From NCBI GenBank assembly GCA_937927875.1, contig CALEYV010000034.1, positions 1 through 56,482 of the forward strand: 56,482 bases of DNA, written 5' to 3'. Shown one piece after another: positions 23,864 to 32,474 of this stretch; positions within the stretch are counted from its first letter, which is position 1; every line of letters starts with the position of its first letter. A model generated the notes under the pieces. It searched no databases. It saw nothing but the letters and a program-made list of their open reading frames with translations, and had not been told where the DNA came from. A program made the translations under genes and the position numbers. This stretch comes from an uncultured Actinomycetes bacterium (GTDB lineage Bacteria; Actinomycetota; Acidimicrobiia; IMCC26256; PALSA-555).

Positions 23864-26800
23864 TCAGCCGACCTTCATCTCGTCGCGCGGCGCTTGCTTC
23901 GCCCGCCAGTGCTCGAAACGGAACCAGCCCCAGAACCCGACCGCGAGCACGGTGAAGGCGATGAAGATGATGAGCATCGACCAGATCGTGGCGCTCGAAG
24001 CCCCGCCGTACCGGTTGCCCGGGTGCACGAGGGCTTCGACGAACACGAACATGCTCAGCACGTAGAGCCCCAGCCAGCCGCGCTTGTTCCAGCTGCGGAT
24101 CCGCTCGCCGTCCAAGTACCGGAGGGGCACCATGCTGAACATCACCGTCTGGATCGCGAAGACCCAGACGAAGGCCAGCATGGCGTCCAGGAACAGCACC
24201 ATGGCCGAGGCGTGGCCGTTCAGGGCCGAATCGCGGATCGGGACCCACAGCACCCAGGCCGCAGTGGCGAGCCCGAGGGTGGTGACGGTCGCCACGGCCA
24301 GGCTGCGCCCGTCGTCACGCTCCTCGACCTTGCCTCGGAAGACGACCCCGCACACGAGCCCGAACGCGTAGCCGGGCTGGAAGTTGGCGATACGAGAGAG
24401 AGCGACGAGGACAATCGCCAAGGCGATCCCGATCGGGAAGGTCCGCAGCTCCCACCGCACTCGATGGCGGCGTTCCACGAACCACCCGCGGACCAGCTCG
24501 TGGGCGAGCGTGATCACCGCCAGCCCGGCCGCGATGCCCGCGACCAGCACGAGGCTGGTGGGATTGAGACCGAACCGCGGATCCAAGAAGCCGTACACGA
24601 GAGCGCCGAACAGCACGAAGGCGACGAACATCAGGTGTTGCGGGCCAGAGTGGAGCCAGGCGTCGAAGCGCCGCAGGTGCCGCTCGTGACGGCCCAGCTG
24701 GCCGGCGATTCGCCAGTGATGCTCCCGCAGCACGGCGTTGATCAGCTCGGCCGGGAACCAGGACAGCAGCACGAAGAGCAGGGCCAGTGAGAAGTTCGCC
24801 GCCAGGTGCTTCGGCGAGAAATCGAGCGCGCCGGGCGGCGACACCGACGCCACCACCTCCGAGCGATGGGGCTGGCCGCTGAAGATCCCGAGGAAGCCAG
24901 TGCCGATGCCCGTCCGGCTCTTGCCCTTCGGCGGCGCGGGAGGCGTCACGGCCGGCGGCGCGGTCGCGGCTGCGCCCGACACCTGTGGGCTTGGCGACGG
25001 CGTGGTGCTCGCCGCCGGTGTCGTGGCCGCCGATGCTGGACCGGCTGCCGGCGGGCTGGCAGTGGGCCCGCTCACGGCGGGTGGGGTCACCGCCGGTGGC
25101 GTCGGCGGCGGGTTCGCAACCGCAACGTCCCAGGTGCTGGCCTGCGCCGTGAGAACGGTGAGGTGCAGCCGCCCACTCGAATCCATGTCGCGGTGACTGA
25201 GACACGCGAAGCTCGGCGGGCTCCCCACCGCGGTCGTGGATCCGATGCAGTCCGGGATCACGACGCCGTCGCGGGACACGTGGACCAGTGTCGGGTCGAC
25301 GCCCCCGAGCAACGACGGATCGATGACGAACTGGATCGCAATCGGGTCGGCCGCCGAGCCGTTCGGCGTGATGATGACCATCTGCTGGCCGAGGAACTGG
25401 TATCCAGTCGGCGACGGCCCGGCCGGGCTCGGAGGCCGAATGTTCACCGGACCGCCGGGACCATGGCAGGGCGGGGTGACGCTGACGCCCAACGGGTTCG
25501 CGCTGGACAGGGTGGGGAGCGGCGTCGGGAGGCACGCCTGCTGGTCCACCGTCAGGGTGGCCGCAGGCGTCGTCAGCGAACCCACCGAGTTCACCAGCAC
25601 CACCCGATACTGGTTGCCAGAGTCTGAGAGCGCCGTCGCAGGAGTCACGTAGCTGGACGCGATCGCGCTCGGAATGTTCGAGAACGTTGCACCGCCGTCC
25701 GTGCTCACCTGCCACTGGAAGGACGGCGCGGGATTACCCGACGCCTTCACGACGAAGGTGGCGGGTTGGAGGACGTTCACCGTCTGATCGGCGGGATTCC
25801 CTCCGCTGAGCACGGTCGGCGCGAACTGGACCGTGAGCGTGGCGGCCGTCGTCGTCGCCGACCCCGCCGAGTTCGTGAACAGCGCCTGGTACTGGCGACC
25901 GTCGTCGGCCGCGGTCGGGGTGAACTGGTAGGTGGGGCTGTTCGCGCCGGTGATGTCCGAGCAGGTCGGACCGGCCACGATTCCCCCGGACGCGTGCACG
26001 ACGCTGCTGGAAACGCCCACGCTGCCGTCACACACCTGCCACTGCACGGTCGGGGCAGGTTTCCCCGTCGCGGCCGCGGTGAACGTCGCCTGGTTCCCCA
26101 AGGTCACGATCTGATCGGTCGGGTTTGTCGTGACACCGGGCTTCGAGTTGACCGTCAGCGTCGCCTCCCCCGACGACACGCTGCCGGCAGCGTTCGTGAA
26201 CACGGCCCGGAACTCGTGACCGTCGTCGGACAACTTCGCGGTGAAGCTGTAGGTCGTCGAGGTCGCGTCGGAGATGTTCGAGAAGTTCGCTCCGCTGTCG
26301 GTGCTCACCTGCCACTGCACGCTTGGGTCGGGCGTGCCGGTGGCCGCCGCACTGAACGACACCGTGTCGCCGGCGGTCACGGTCTGGTCGGACGGCTCGG
26401 TCCTCACCACCGGTGCGGTGTTCGATGTCTGCGAGTTCGTGAACGTGCACGTGACGCTGTCGCCGCCGGCGAGGTTGATCGAGTAGAGCCCGCTACCGAG
26501 CGAGGTCTTTGTGGCTCCGGAGGTCGGCACCACGCAGTTCGCGTCATTGAACGGCCAGCCGCCCACCGAGGCCGTCTGGCCGAAGGTGTAGGTCCCCGGC
26601 GTGAGGTTGTTCGCGGTGCGGCTGTTGTCGCCGTCGGAGCCGTCGCCGTCGAGGCTGAACGACTGGCTCGTCCCCGGACCCTGGATCTTGAAGGGGAACG
26701 CCGTCTCGAGGGCCCCGTTCGAAGCCTCGACGACCGTGAGCGAGGCGAAGGCGCTCTGCACGCCGACCTGCCCGCCGGGGCCAACCCCACCTGCCGTCGA

Positions 26801-27064
26801 CGCGCCTGCGGTGGTGGGCGTGGTGCTGCCCGGCGTGCTGGTGCCGGGCGTGGTCGTCGTCGTGGTGGTGGACGTCGTCGTCGTGGAGCTCGTCGTTGTG
26901 GTCGACGTCGAGGTGGACGTCGACGTCGTCGTGGCGGACCCGTCCGCCGACACCGAGCCGAGCCCGATCAGAACCGCGGCGCCGGCGAGCGTCACCGCAC
27001 CGACCGCGCCCCAGACCCGGGACACCGGCCGCGAGCCGCCGCGGAGCCATCGACGCGCGCGCAT
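23864..27064 (-). CDS. Large membrane-anchored Ig-like repeat protein with M50-like (FGLLP-type) membrane domain
   Basis: A 1066-residue protein with Arg-rich N-terminus and signal/TM helix (21-40), then a Thr/Ser tract (45-72), then a small SdrD/prealbumin-like domain (105-215, with LTPGTYTF). Three Ig-like repeats follow (about 218-306, 308-413, 414-507, each with SVQWQVS-like and DDGxxYRxxFTN motifs), then a beta domain (515-650), a Pro-rich linker (651-715) and an 8-helix membrane core (752-1050). The core has HELVR (855-859) and VPLRYLDGERI (979-989), which look like a site-2 protease HExxH/PxxxxDG pair with the second His lost. Likely exposed at the surface. ATG 27064 preferred; a GTG 15 bases upstream is possible. 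Confidence 0.8.
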   Translation of the reverse strand: MRARRWLRGGSRPVSRVWGAVGAVTLAGAAVLIGLGSVSADGSATTTSTSTSTSTTTTSSTTTTSTTTTTTTPGTSTPGSTTPTTAGASTAGGVGPGGQVGVQSAFASLTVVEASNGALETAFPFKIQGPGTSQSFSLDGDGSDGDNSRTANNLTPGTYTFGQTASVGGWPFNDANCVVPTSGATKTSLGSGLYSINLAGGDSVTCTFTNSQTSNTAPVVRTEPSDQTVTAGDTVSFSAAATGTPDPSVQWQVSTDSGANFSNISDATSTTYSFTAKLSDDGHEFRAVFTNAAGSVSSGEATLTVNSKPGVTTNPTDQIVTLGNQATFTAAATGKPAPTVQWQVCDGSVGVSSSVVHASGGIVAGPTCSDITGANSPTYQFTPTAADDGRQYQALFTNSAGSATTTAATLTVQFAPTVLSGGNPADQTVNVLQPATFVVKASGNPAPSFQWQVSTDGGATFSNIPSAIASSYVTPATALSDSGNQYRVVLVNSVGSLTTPAATLTVDQQACLPTPLPTLSSANPLGVSVTPPCHGPGGPVNIRPPSPAGPSPTGYQFLGQQMVIITPNGSAADPIAIQFVIDPSLLGGVDPTLVHVSRDGVVIPDCIGSTTAVGSPPSFACLSHRDMDSSGRLHLTVLTAQASTWDVAVANPPPTPPAVTPPAVSGPTASPPAAGPASAATTPAASTTPSPSPQVSGAAATAPPAVTPPAPPKGKSRTGIGTGFLGIFSGQPHRSEVVASVSPPGALDFSPKHLAANFSLALLFVLLSWFPAELINAVLREHHWRIAGQLGRHERHLRRFDAWLHSGPQHLMFVAFVLFGALVYGFLDPRFGLNPTSLVLVAGIAAGLAVITLAHELVRGWFVERRHRVRWELRTFPIGIALAIVLVALSRIANFQPGYAFGLVCGVVFRGKVEERDDGRSLAVATVTTLGLATAAWVLWVPIRDSALNGHASAMVLFLDAMLAFVWVFAIQTVMFSMVPLRYLDGERIRSWNKRGWLGLYVLSMFVFVEALVHPGNRYGGASSATIWSMLIIFIAFTVLAVGFWGWFRFEHWRAKQAPRDEMKVG
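26846..26932 (-). repeat. Low-complexity Thr/Ser codon repeat
   Basis: Nearly uninterrupted ACN codons encode residues 45-73 of the large surface protein. This is probably an O-glycosylated stalk, and slippage here could vary its length between strains. Confidence 0.75.
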
Positions 27065-27324
27065 CTCGATCCCGCCCACCCCCGTTACCTGTCCCGGACC
27101 CTTGGCGGACCGCTCACGGGAGCAGCGGCACGCGAGGCGCCCGCGTCCGCGTCCGCGACGCCGAGCCGCGCCCTACCCACGGCGCGCCCACCCGGCCTGC
27201 CGTCCATCGTCCCCATTCGCCCCAGGCCGGGCCCCGATCCCCAATGCACCGTGCGACCAGCCGTCGGAAAGGCTAGTGCAGGCCACGCTCCGCGCGCAGC
27301 GCCCCCGTCGAGGAGCGGACGGGC

Positions 27325-28335
27325 CTAGCCCTGGAAGGCGGCCAGCACCCCCCGCCAGCGATCGGGGTCGCTGCGATAGGGCGCGTAGAACATGATCCGG
27401 TCGACCAGATCGCCGAACCGATCCAGCAGCAGAGCCGGGATCTCCTCCGGAGAGCCGACCACGGCGAACGTCTCGAGCATGTCGTCGTCGATGCGGTCAC
27501 CCATGGCGACCCACTCCCCCCGCTTCGACAGGGTGTTGAGCTCGTCCTGGAGATCTCCCCAGCCGTGCAGCTCGAGGACACCCCGGTAGGCCGGCGTCGA
27601 GCCGTAGAACGCGATCTGCTGCTTGGTGCCCTGGCGGGCCGCCTCGACCTCCTGGTCGTTGGTGCCGGTGACCACGAACAGCGGGCCAGAGACCTCGAAC
27701 TGGGACCGGTCTTTGCCGCCCTTCGCGAAGCCCCGTTCGAGGGCCGGCATCGTGACCTCGCGTACGTAGCGCTCGGTCGTGAACCCATGGAGAAGGATGC
27801 CGTCGGCGACCTCGCCCGCCACCTCGGTCATCCGCTCGCCGACGGCCGCCAGCAGGACCTTCGGGTTGCCGAACGGGTTGGGACCCGGGTTGAAGAACGG
27901 CGTCATGAGGGTGTGTCGGTAGAACTCGCCGCGGAACTCGAGGGGCGTGCCGTCGTTCCAGCACGCCCAGATGGCCCGGATCGCGAGCACCAGCTCGCGC
28001 ATGCGGGCCGCGGGGTGGGACCAGGGCATCGAGAACCGCCTCTCGATGTGGGCCTTGATCTGGCTGCCGAGCCCGAGCCGGAACCGGCCGCCCGAAAACG
28101 CCTGGAGGTCGTAGCTGATGTTGGCCAGAGTCATCGGGTTGCGGGCGAACGCGACCGCGATCCCGGTGCCCAGCTCGAGCCGGTCGGTGTGCTCGGCCGC
28201 CACCACGAGTGGGAGGAACGGGTCGTGGGACGTCTCGGCGGTCAGCCCGCCGTCGTAGCCGACGTCTTCGAGCTCGCGGGCGACCCGGGCGACCTCGGCC
28301 GGCGTCGCACCCGGCAGGCCGCCGTCGATCTTCAC
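27325..28335 (-). CDS. LLM-class F420-dependent oxidoreductase (TIGR03617-like)
   Basis: A 336-residue luciferase-like TIM barrel. The start VKIDGGLPG, the segment LELGTGIAVAFARNPMTLANISYDLQ and SGGRFRLGLGSQIKAHIERRF match the TIGR03617 (MSMEG_2256-like) F420 subgroup. NPKVLLAAVGERMTEVAGEVADGILLHGF is the cofactor phosphate region. GTG start at 28335 is supported by a -10 (TACGCT) eight bases upstream. It stands alone, separated from the large surface-protein gene by about 245 bases in which I see no clear element. Substrate unknown. Confidence 0.87.
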   Translation of the reverse strand: MKIDGGLPGATPAEVARVARELEDVGYDGGLTAETSHDPFLPLVVAAEHTDRLELGTGIAVAFARNPMTLANISYDLQAFSGGRFRLGLGSQIKAHIERRFSMPWSHPAARMRELVLAIRAIWACWNDGTPLEFRGEFYRHTLMTPFFNPGPNPFGNPKVLLAAVGERMTEVAGEVADGILLHGFTTERYVREVTMPALERGFAKGGKDRSQFEVSGPLFVVTGTNDQEVEAARQGTKQQIAFYGSTPAYRGVLELHGWGDLQDELNTLSKRGEWVAMGDRIDDDMLETFAVVGSPEEIPALLLDRFGDLVDRIMFYAPYRSDPDRWRGVLAAFQG

Positions 28336-28343
28336 GGCGGCGG

Positions 28344-28349
28344 AGCGTA
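28344..28349 (-). promoter_or_regulatory. -10 element, leaderless type
   Basis: Minus-strand TACGCT lies 8 bases before GTG 28335; no ribosome site. Confidence 0.45.
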
Positions 28350-28423
28350 CCGGGCGACGCCTTGCCGGGCCCGGGGCCGCGGTCCGCGGGCCTGTCACAC
28401 CCCGGCGATACCCTCCGGCGAGG

Positions 28424-29251
28424 ATGGCTCCACTCCCCTACGCCCTCTCGCCGAGCTCGATCAGCACGTTCAAGGAGTGCCCGCTCGCGTTCAAGTTCTC
28501 CTACGTCGACCGGCTCCCCGAGCCCCCGTCGGTGTGGACCGCCAAGGGCACCCTCGTCCACCTGGCGCTGCAGTACCTGCTCGACCGGCCCGCGGACGAC
28601 CGCACCGTCGACGCCGCCCTCGCCGACCTCGACCGAGCCCGGGTCTCGCTCGCCCACGACCCCGAGTTCGCGGCCCTCGAGCTCGACGACGAGGAGCGGG
28701 CCGCCTTCGACCGCGACTCCGAGTCGCTCGTCCGCCGCTACTTCGAGCTCGAGGACCCGCAGGCGGTGCACCCGATCGGGCTCGAGCTGCGCCTGGAGGC
28801 GCAGGTGTCCGGCGTCCGGATCCGCGGCGTCATCGACCGCCTCGACCTGGTGGACGGCGAGCTGGTGGTGACCGACTACAAGACCGGGCGCGTCCCGTCC
28901 GAGTACTTCGAGGCCAAGAGCATGGCCGGCGTCCACATGTACGCGCTGCTCTGCGAGCAGAACTTCGGCCAGCGGCCGCACCACGTCCAGCTGCTGTACC
29001 TGTCGAAGCCGGAGGCGATCATCGCCCGGCCGAGCGACCAGTCGAGCACCGGCCTCAGCCGCCGCACCGTCGCCCTGTGGCAGGCGATCGAGCAGGCGTG
29101 CGCGCGGGACGACTTCCGGCCCCGGCCGAGCCGCCTGTGCGACTTCTGCACCTTCCGGCCTTACTGCCCGGCACACGGCGGTGACCCGACCGAGGCCGCG
29201 TTCCTGCGCGGCCCCGGCACGGTCGTCGAGCCGATGCTGCCGCTCGGCTGA
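28424..29251 (+). CDS. RecB-type PD-(D/E)XK nuclease with Fe-S cluster Cys
   Basis: A 275-residue stand-alone exonuclease domain (PDDEXK_1, RecB/Cas4/AddB-like). The N-terminal SPSSISTFKECPLAFKF carries Cys 1, and CDFCTFRPYC near the C-terminus supplies three more, the usual four ligands of a 4Fe-4S cluster. The nuclease core is KGTLVHLALQ (His), GVIDRLDLVDG (Asp) and VVTDYKTGR (Asp-x-Lys). There is no helicase gene next to it, so its partner is unknown; actinobacterial orphan copies are common and are thought to act in repair. A -10 TACCCT lies 9 bases before ATG 28424. Confidence 0.88.
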   Translation: MAPLPYALSPSSISTFKECPLAFKFSYVDRLPEPPSVWTAKGTLVHLALQYLLDRPADDRTVDAALADLDRARVSLAHDPEFAALELDDEERAAFDRDSESLVRRYFELEDPQAVHPIGLELRLEAQVSGVRIRGVIDRLDLVDGELVVTDYKTGRVPSEYFEAKSMAGVHMYALLCEQNFGQRPHHVQLLYLSKPEAIIARPSDQSSTGLSRRTVALWQAIEQACARDDFRPRPSRLCDFCTFRPYCPAHGGDPTEAAFLRGPGTVVEPMLPLG

Positions 29252-29301
29252 ACACTCGCCGCCCGTCGCGGGGTGCCGCGACCGGGCGATACGACCGGCC
29301 A

Positions 29302-29307
29302 TAGGCT
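29302..29307 (+). promoter_or_regulatory. -10 element of the PAP2 gene
   Basis: TAGGCT lies 9 bases before ATG 29317; no ribosome site. Confidence 0.35.
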
Positions 29308-29316
29308 CGATCCCTG

Positions 29317-29844
29317 ATGGCTCCCCTCAGCGAGGCTGTCACCGCGTTCGACGAGCGGGTCGAGAAGTGGCTCGCGCCTCGTCGCTCGGAAGCGGTCGAC
29401 CACGTCATGTACGGGATCTCGAGCGCGGCCGACCACGCGCTGCTGTGGATCGGGCTCGGCGCGCTCCGCACCCTGCGGACCCGGGACCTGCGCTGGGGTG
29501 GACGGTTCCTGCTCGCGCTGGCCGGCGAATCCGCGGTGACGAACTCCGTCAAGCTCGGCTTCCGGCGGGTCCGACCCTCCGAGCACTTCGAGCACGACGC
29601 GCCCCTGCCGTACAAGATGCGGCGGCCGATCACGTCGTCGTTCCCGTCCGGGCATGCCGTGACGGCGTTCACCGCCGCCGCCGTGCTCTCGAAGGGCAAC
29701 CGGATGGGCCCCGTGTACTACGCGCTGGCGTCGACGATCGCGGCGAGCCGCGTCTACACGCGCATCCACCACGCGTCGGACGGAATCGCCGGCGTCGCGC
29801 TCGGTCTCGTCCTCGGGAGGATCGCCAGACGGCTGGTACCGTGA
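29317..29844 (+). CDS. PAP2-family membrane phosphatase
   Basis: A 175-residue type 2 phosphatidic-acid phosphatase. The three catalytic motifs are present: KLGFRRVRP (KxxxxxxRP), PSGHAV and SRVYTRIHHASD. About four hydrophobic helices surround them. Family members dephosphorylate prenyl-phosphates or lipid phosphates at the membrane; in mycobacteria a similar short PAP2 protein is proposed for decaprenylphosphoryl-ribose-phosphate. Followed closely by the DsbA-family gene, whose upstream region overlaps its stop. Confidence 0.85.
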   Translation: MAPLSEAVTAFDERVEKWLAPRRSEAVDHVMYGISSAADHALLWIGLGALRTLRTRDLRWGGRFLLALAGESAVTNSVKLGFRRVRPSEHFEHDAPLPYKMRRPITSSFPSGHAVTAFTAAAVLSKGNRMGPVYYALASTIAASRVYTRIHHASDGIAGVALGLVLGRIARRLVP

Positions 29845-29867
29845 GCCAACGCGACCGGGGAGATCGA

Positions 29868-30461
29868 GTGGCTCGCACCATCGGCGTGACGTTCGACTAC
29901 CGCTGTCCGTTCGCCCGCAACGCGCACGAGGCCGTGATCGCGGCGGTGCGAGACGGTGCGCTGCCCGACGTGGAGTGGCGGTTCCTGCCCTTCTCCCTCG
30001 ACCAGGCTCACGCCGAGGAGGATGAGCCGCCGGTATGGGAGCGCTCGCCGGAGTCGTGGGGCACCGGCGTCCTCGCCCTGCTGTACGGGATCAGCGTGCG
30101 CGACGCGTTCCCCGAGCGCTTCCTCGACGCGCACCGGGAGTTCTTCGCGGCCCGATTCGACCACGGCCGCAAGCTCGGCCACGAGGATGTGCTGCAGGAC
30201 GTCGTGGCCTCGGTCGGGCTCGATCCCGACGCCGTCGCCGGTGAGGTGTGGAGCGGGCGCCCGCTGAAGACGCTGGCCACCGAGCACACCCAGGCCGTCG
30301 AGGAATGGAAGGTGTTCGGCGTGCCGACCTTCGTCGAGGACGACGACGCCGTCTTCGTCCGGCTCATGGAGCGGGGCCGGGTCGACGACCTCGACCGGTT
30401 GGTCGGGCTCCTGGAGTGGAGCCGGCTGAACGAGTTCAAGCGCACGCAGGTGCAGCGCTAG
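29868..30461 (+). CDS. DsbA-superfamily thioredoxin-fold protein (single-Cys, mycothiol/HCCA-isomerase type)
   Basis: A 197-residue protein with the thioredoxin-fold first strand IGVTFDYRCPFARNAHE, which contains one Cys (CPFA instead of CxxC), and the cis-proline motif FGVPTFVEDD. Loss of the second Cys places it with 2-hydroxychromene-2-carboxylate isomerase or mycothiol-dependent reductase members rather than disulfide oxidases. No signal peptide, so cytosolic. GTG 29868 has GGGGAG 5 bases upstream; a GTG overlapping the PAP2 stop (29841) is an alternative. Convergent with the ABC transporter. Confidence 0.8.
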   Translation: MARTIGVTFDYRCPFARNAHEAVIAAVRDGALPDVEWRFLPFSLDQAHAEEDEPPVWERSPESWGTGVLALLYGISVRDAFPERFLDAHREFFAARFDHGRKLGHEDVLQDVVASVGLDPDAVAGEVWSGRPLKTLATEHTQAVEEWKVFGVPTFVEDDDAVFVRLMERGRVDDLDRLVGLLEWSRLNEFKRTQVQR

Positions 30462-30536
30462 GTGTAAGTCCAGCGTCGGGTGGCACGCACCTTGATGCTG
30501 ACGCCGCGCCGCCGCCCGGGTGCCCCCACGAGACAA

Positions 30537-30561
30537 CGGGTTCGACCGCGACCCGAACCCG
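30537..30561. terminator. Possible bidirectional terminator hairpin
   Basis: CGGGTTCG (30537-30544) and CGAACCCG (30554-30561) form a perfect 8-bp stem with a 9-base loop, between the convergent DsbA-family and ABC ATPase genes. No T-tract follows, so the call rests on position and stem only. Confidence 0.35.
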
Positions 30562-30577
30562 CGAGCACCCGGCAGCG

Positions 30578-31723
30578 CTAGCCGTCGGGGCGGAAGCCGT
30601 CGGCGAGGGAGCGGCGAAGCGATCGGTACACCGCCTCAGGAGTGAGGACGCCGAGGAAGCGGTCACCGTCGAGTACCGCCACCCAACCCCCCTGGGTTAG
30701 GAGGGTCATCGCCAGCGCGTCCTGCAGATGGCCGGTGCTCGGTACCCAGGCCTCGATTCGCTCCAGGTGGTCACGGACTCGGCCGTCGCCGGTCACATGG
30801 TCTGCGACGACGGAGCCGTGGAGCATCCCGAGGGCGTCGGCGGCGGCGACCCAGCCCATCCCGGTGCCCTGGATCGCCTCGCGGGCTTCGGCGAGCGTCG
30901 CATCGGGATCGACGGTGGGTGGGTGCTCGAGGAAGTCGAGGTCGATGGGCGTGACCCGCAGACGCTTCAGCCCCCGGTCGGGGCCAACGAAGTCGGCGAC
31001 CATGGGCGACGCGGGGTGCCCGAGGATCTCGGCCGGGACGTCGTATTGGGCGAGGACCCCACCGACGTTCAGAATCGCGATGCGGTCACCCATCTTCACT
31101 GCCTCCTCGATGTCGTGGGTGACGAACACCACGGTCTTGCGCACCTCGGCCTGGAGGCCGAGGAACTCATCTTGGAGGCGGGCTCGGGTCACCGGGTCGA
31201 TTGCACCGAACGGCTCGTCCATCAGCAGCACCGGAGGATCGGCGGCCAGTGCGCGCGCGACTCCCACGCGCTGGCGCTGCCCACCCGAGAGCTGGGTCGG
31301 ATAGCGGTCCCGATAGGTGGACGAGTCGAGGCCCACGAGCTCGAGGAGTTCGTGGACCCGCGCCGTGATCTTCTCCTTCGGCCACCCCAGGAGGCGCGGC
31401 ACCGTGGCCACGTTCGTGCCGATCGTCTGGTGGGGGAACAGCCCGACCTGCTGGATCACGTAGCCGATCCGGCGGCGGAGCCGGACCGGGTCGGCTTCGG
31501 TCACGTCGTCGCCGTCCAGGTAGATACGGCCACCGGTCGGCTCGATCAGCCGGTTGATCATCTTCAACGTCGTCGTCTTCCCGCACCCGGACGGCCCGAC
31601 CAGCACGCAGATCTCCCCGTCGCCGACATCGAGCGTGAGGTCGTGTACCGCGACGGTCCCATTCGGAAAACGCTTGCTCACCGAATCGAGCCGGATCATG
31701 ACGTTGGACGGTCCGGCGGCCAC
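30578..31723 (-). CDS. Glycine betaine/quaternary-amine ABC transporter ATPase with CBS domains
   Basis: A 381-residue OpuCA/ProV-type ATPase. Walker A is GPSGCGKTT (43-51), signature LSGGQRQR (145-152), Walker B LLMDEP (166-171) and switch His203. The C-terminal 255-370 region is a CBS pair that, in OpuA/OpuC systems, senses ionic strength or c-di-AMP. GTG 31723 is chosen because a -10 (TAACGT) sits 6 bases before it; ATG 31699 would also fit. Transcribed divergently from the permease and binding-protein genes, an uncommon split for this importer. Confidence 0.92.
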   Translation of the reverse strand: MAAGPSNVMIRLDSVSKRFPNGTVAVHDLTLDVGDGEICVLVGPSGCGKTTTLKMINRLIEPTGGRIYLDGDDVTEADPVRLRRRIGYVIQQVGLFPHQTIGTNVATVPRLLGWPKEKITARVHELLELVGLDSSTYRDRYPTQLSGGQRQRVGVARALAADPPVLLMDEPFGAIDPVTRARLQDEFLGLQAEVRKTVVFVTHDIEEAVKMGDRIAILNVGGVLAQYDVPAEILGHPASPMVADFVGPDRGLKRLRVTPIDLDFLEHPPTVDPDATLAEAREAIQGTGMGWVAAADALGMLHGSVVADHVTGDGRVRDHLERIEAWVPSTGHLQDALAMTLLTQGGWVAVLDGDRFLGVLTPEAVYRSLRRSLADGFRPDG

Positions 31724-31729
31724 GGGGAG

Positions 31730-31735
31730 ACGTTA
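31730..31735 (-). promoter_or_regulatory. -10 element of the ABC ATPase gene
   Basis: Minus-strand TAACGT lies 6 bases before GTG 31723. It is back to back with the permease -10 at 31770-31775, so the two divergent promoters share about 34 bases and could be co-regulated. Confidence 0.45.
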
Positions 31736-31769
31736 TGCGGCACCTCGGCGGGGCGACCGAGAGCGTCGG

Positions 31770-31775
31770 TAGCAT
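31770..31775 (+). promoter_or_regulatory. -10 element of the ABC permease operon
   Basis: TAGCAT lies 6 bases before GTG 31782; leaderless. Confidence 0.45.
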
Positions 31776-31781
31776 CATCCC

Positions 31782-32474
31782 GTGGTGCGGGCCGTGCTCG
31801 CCGCCGGCAACATCGGGCCCAAGTGGCTGTACTGGCCGTGGGTCACCAGCCACCTCGGCGAGATCCGCAGCCGCCTGACGGAGCACGTCGAACTGACCTT
31901 CCTCGCCGTCGGGTTCGGCCTGCTCATCGCGGTGCCGCTGTCGCTCATGAGCTCCCGGTTCCGTCGCCTCTACGGTCCGGTGCTCGCGGTCACGGGCGCC
32001 CTCTACACGGTGCCGTCCCTCGCCCTGTTCGCGCTGTTGCTTCCCATCACCGGCCTTTCCCGGACCACGGCGGTCATCCCGCTCACCGCGTACACGCTGC
32101 TCATCTTGGTGCGCAATATCGTCACCGGCCTCGACGCGGTGCCAGCCGACGTCAAGGAGGCGGCGGCCGGGATGGGCTACTCGCGGGCGCGCCAGCTGCT
32201 CCGGGTCGAGCTGCCTCTCGCGATGCCCGCCGTCGTCACCGGCGTGCGGATCGCCGCCGTCACGACGATCGGGCTGGTGACGGTCACCGCCCTCATCGGC
32301 CAGGGCGGGCTCGGGCAGCTCTTGCTCGACGGCTTCAACCGGGCGTTTCGTACCCCGCTCACGGTCGGGATCGTGCTGTCCCTCGCGCTCGCTGTGCTCA
32401 CCGATCTGGTCCTCGTCGGGATCCTGCACGTGACGACCCCGTGGCGACGGCCGGTAGGTCGGCGGAGCGCATAG
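31782..32474 (+). CDS. Glycine betaine-type ABC transporter permease 1
   Basis: A 230-residue inner-membrane permease (OpuCB/ProW type) with about six helices. The EAA loop contacting the ATPase is EAAAGMGYSRARQLLRVELPLAMPAVV, and the segment LYTVPSLALFALLLPITGLS is the usual second helix pair. Imports compatible solutes such as glycine betaine, carnitine or choline by family. GTG start. It ends one base before the next permease ATG. Confidence 0.92.
   Translation: MVRAVLAAGNIGPKWLYWPWVTSHLGEIRSRLTEHVELTFLAVGFGLLIAVPLSLMSSRFRRLYGPVLAVTGALYTVPSLALFALLLPITGLSRTTAVIPLTAYTLLILVRNIVTGLDAVPADVKEAAAGMGYSRARQLLRVELPLAMPAVVTGVRIAAVTTIGLVTVTALIGQGGLGQLLLDGFNRAFRTPLTVGIVLSLALAVLTDLVLVGILHVTTPWRRPVGRRSA

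Noticed and set aside
26846..26932. Short regular repeats of GTC/GTG/GTT considered as a CRISPR or microsatellite locus.
   Set aside because: In frame they are Thr/Ser codons of the surface protein; no spacers or direct-repeat units.
27080..27324. About 245-base gap upstream of the large surface protein, with ACAGGTAACGGGGG on the minus strand, considered as a possible riboswitch (ydaO-like) leader.
   Set aside because: Only fragments resemble the consensus and I cannot fold the required pairing; no T-tract or expression platform. The gap is otherwise featureless to me.
30531..30575. Sequence GGTTCGA...CGAACC resembling a tRNA T-arm.
   Set aside because: No acceptor, D or anticodon stems can be folded around it; better explained as a hairpin between convergent genes.
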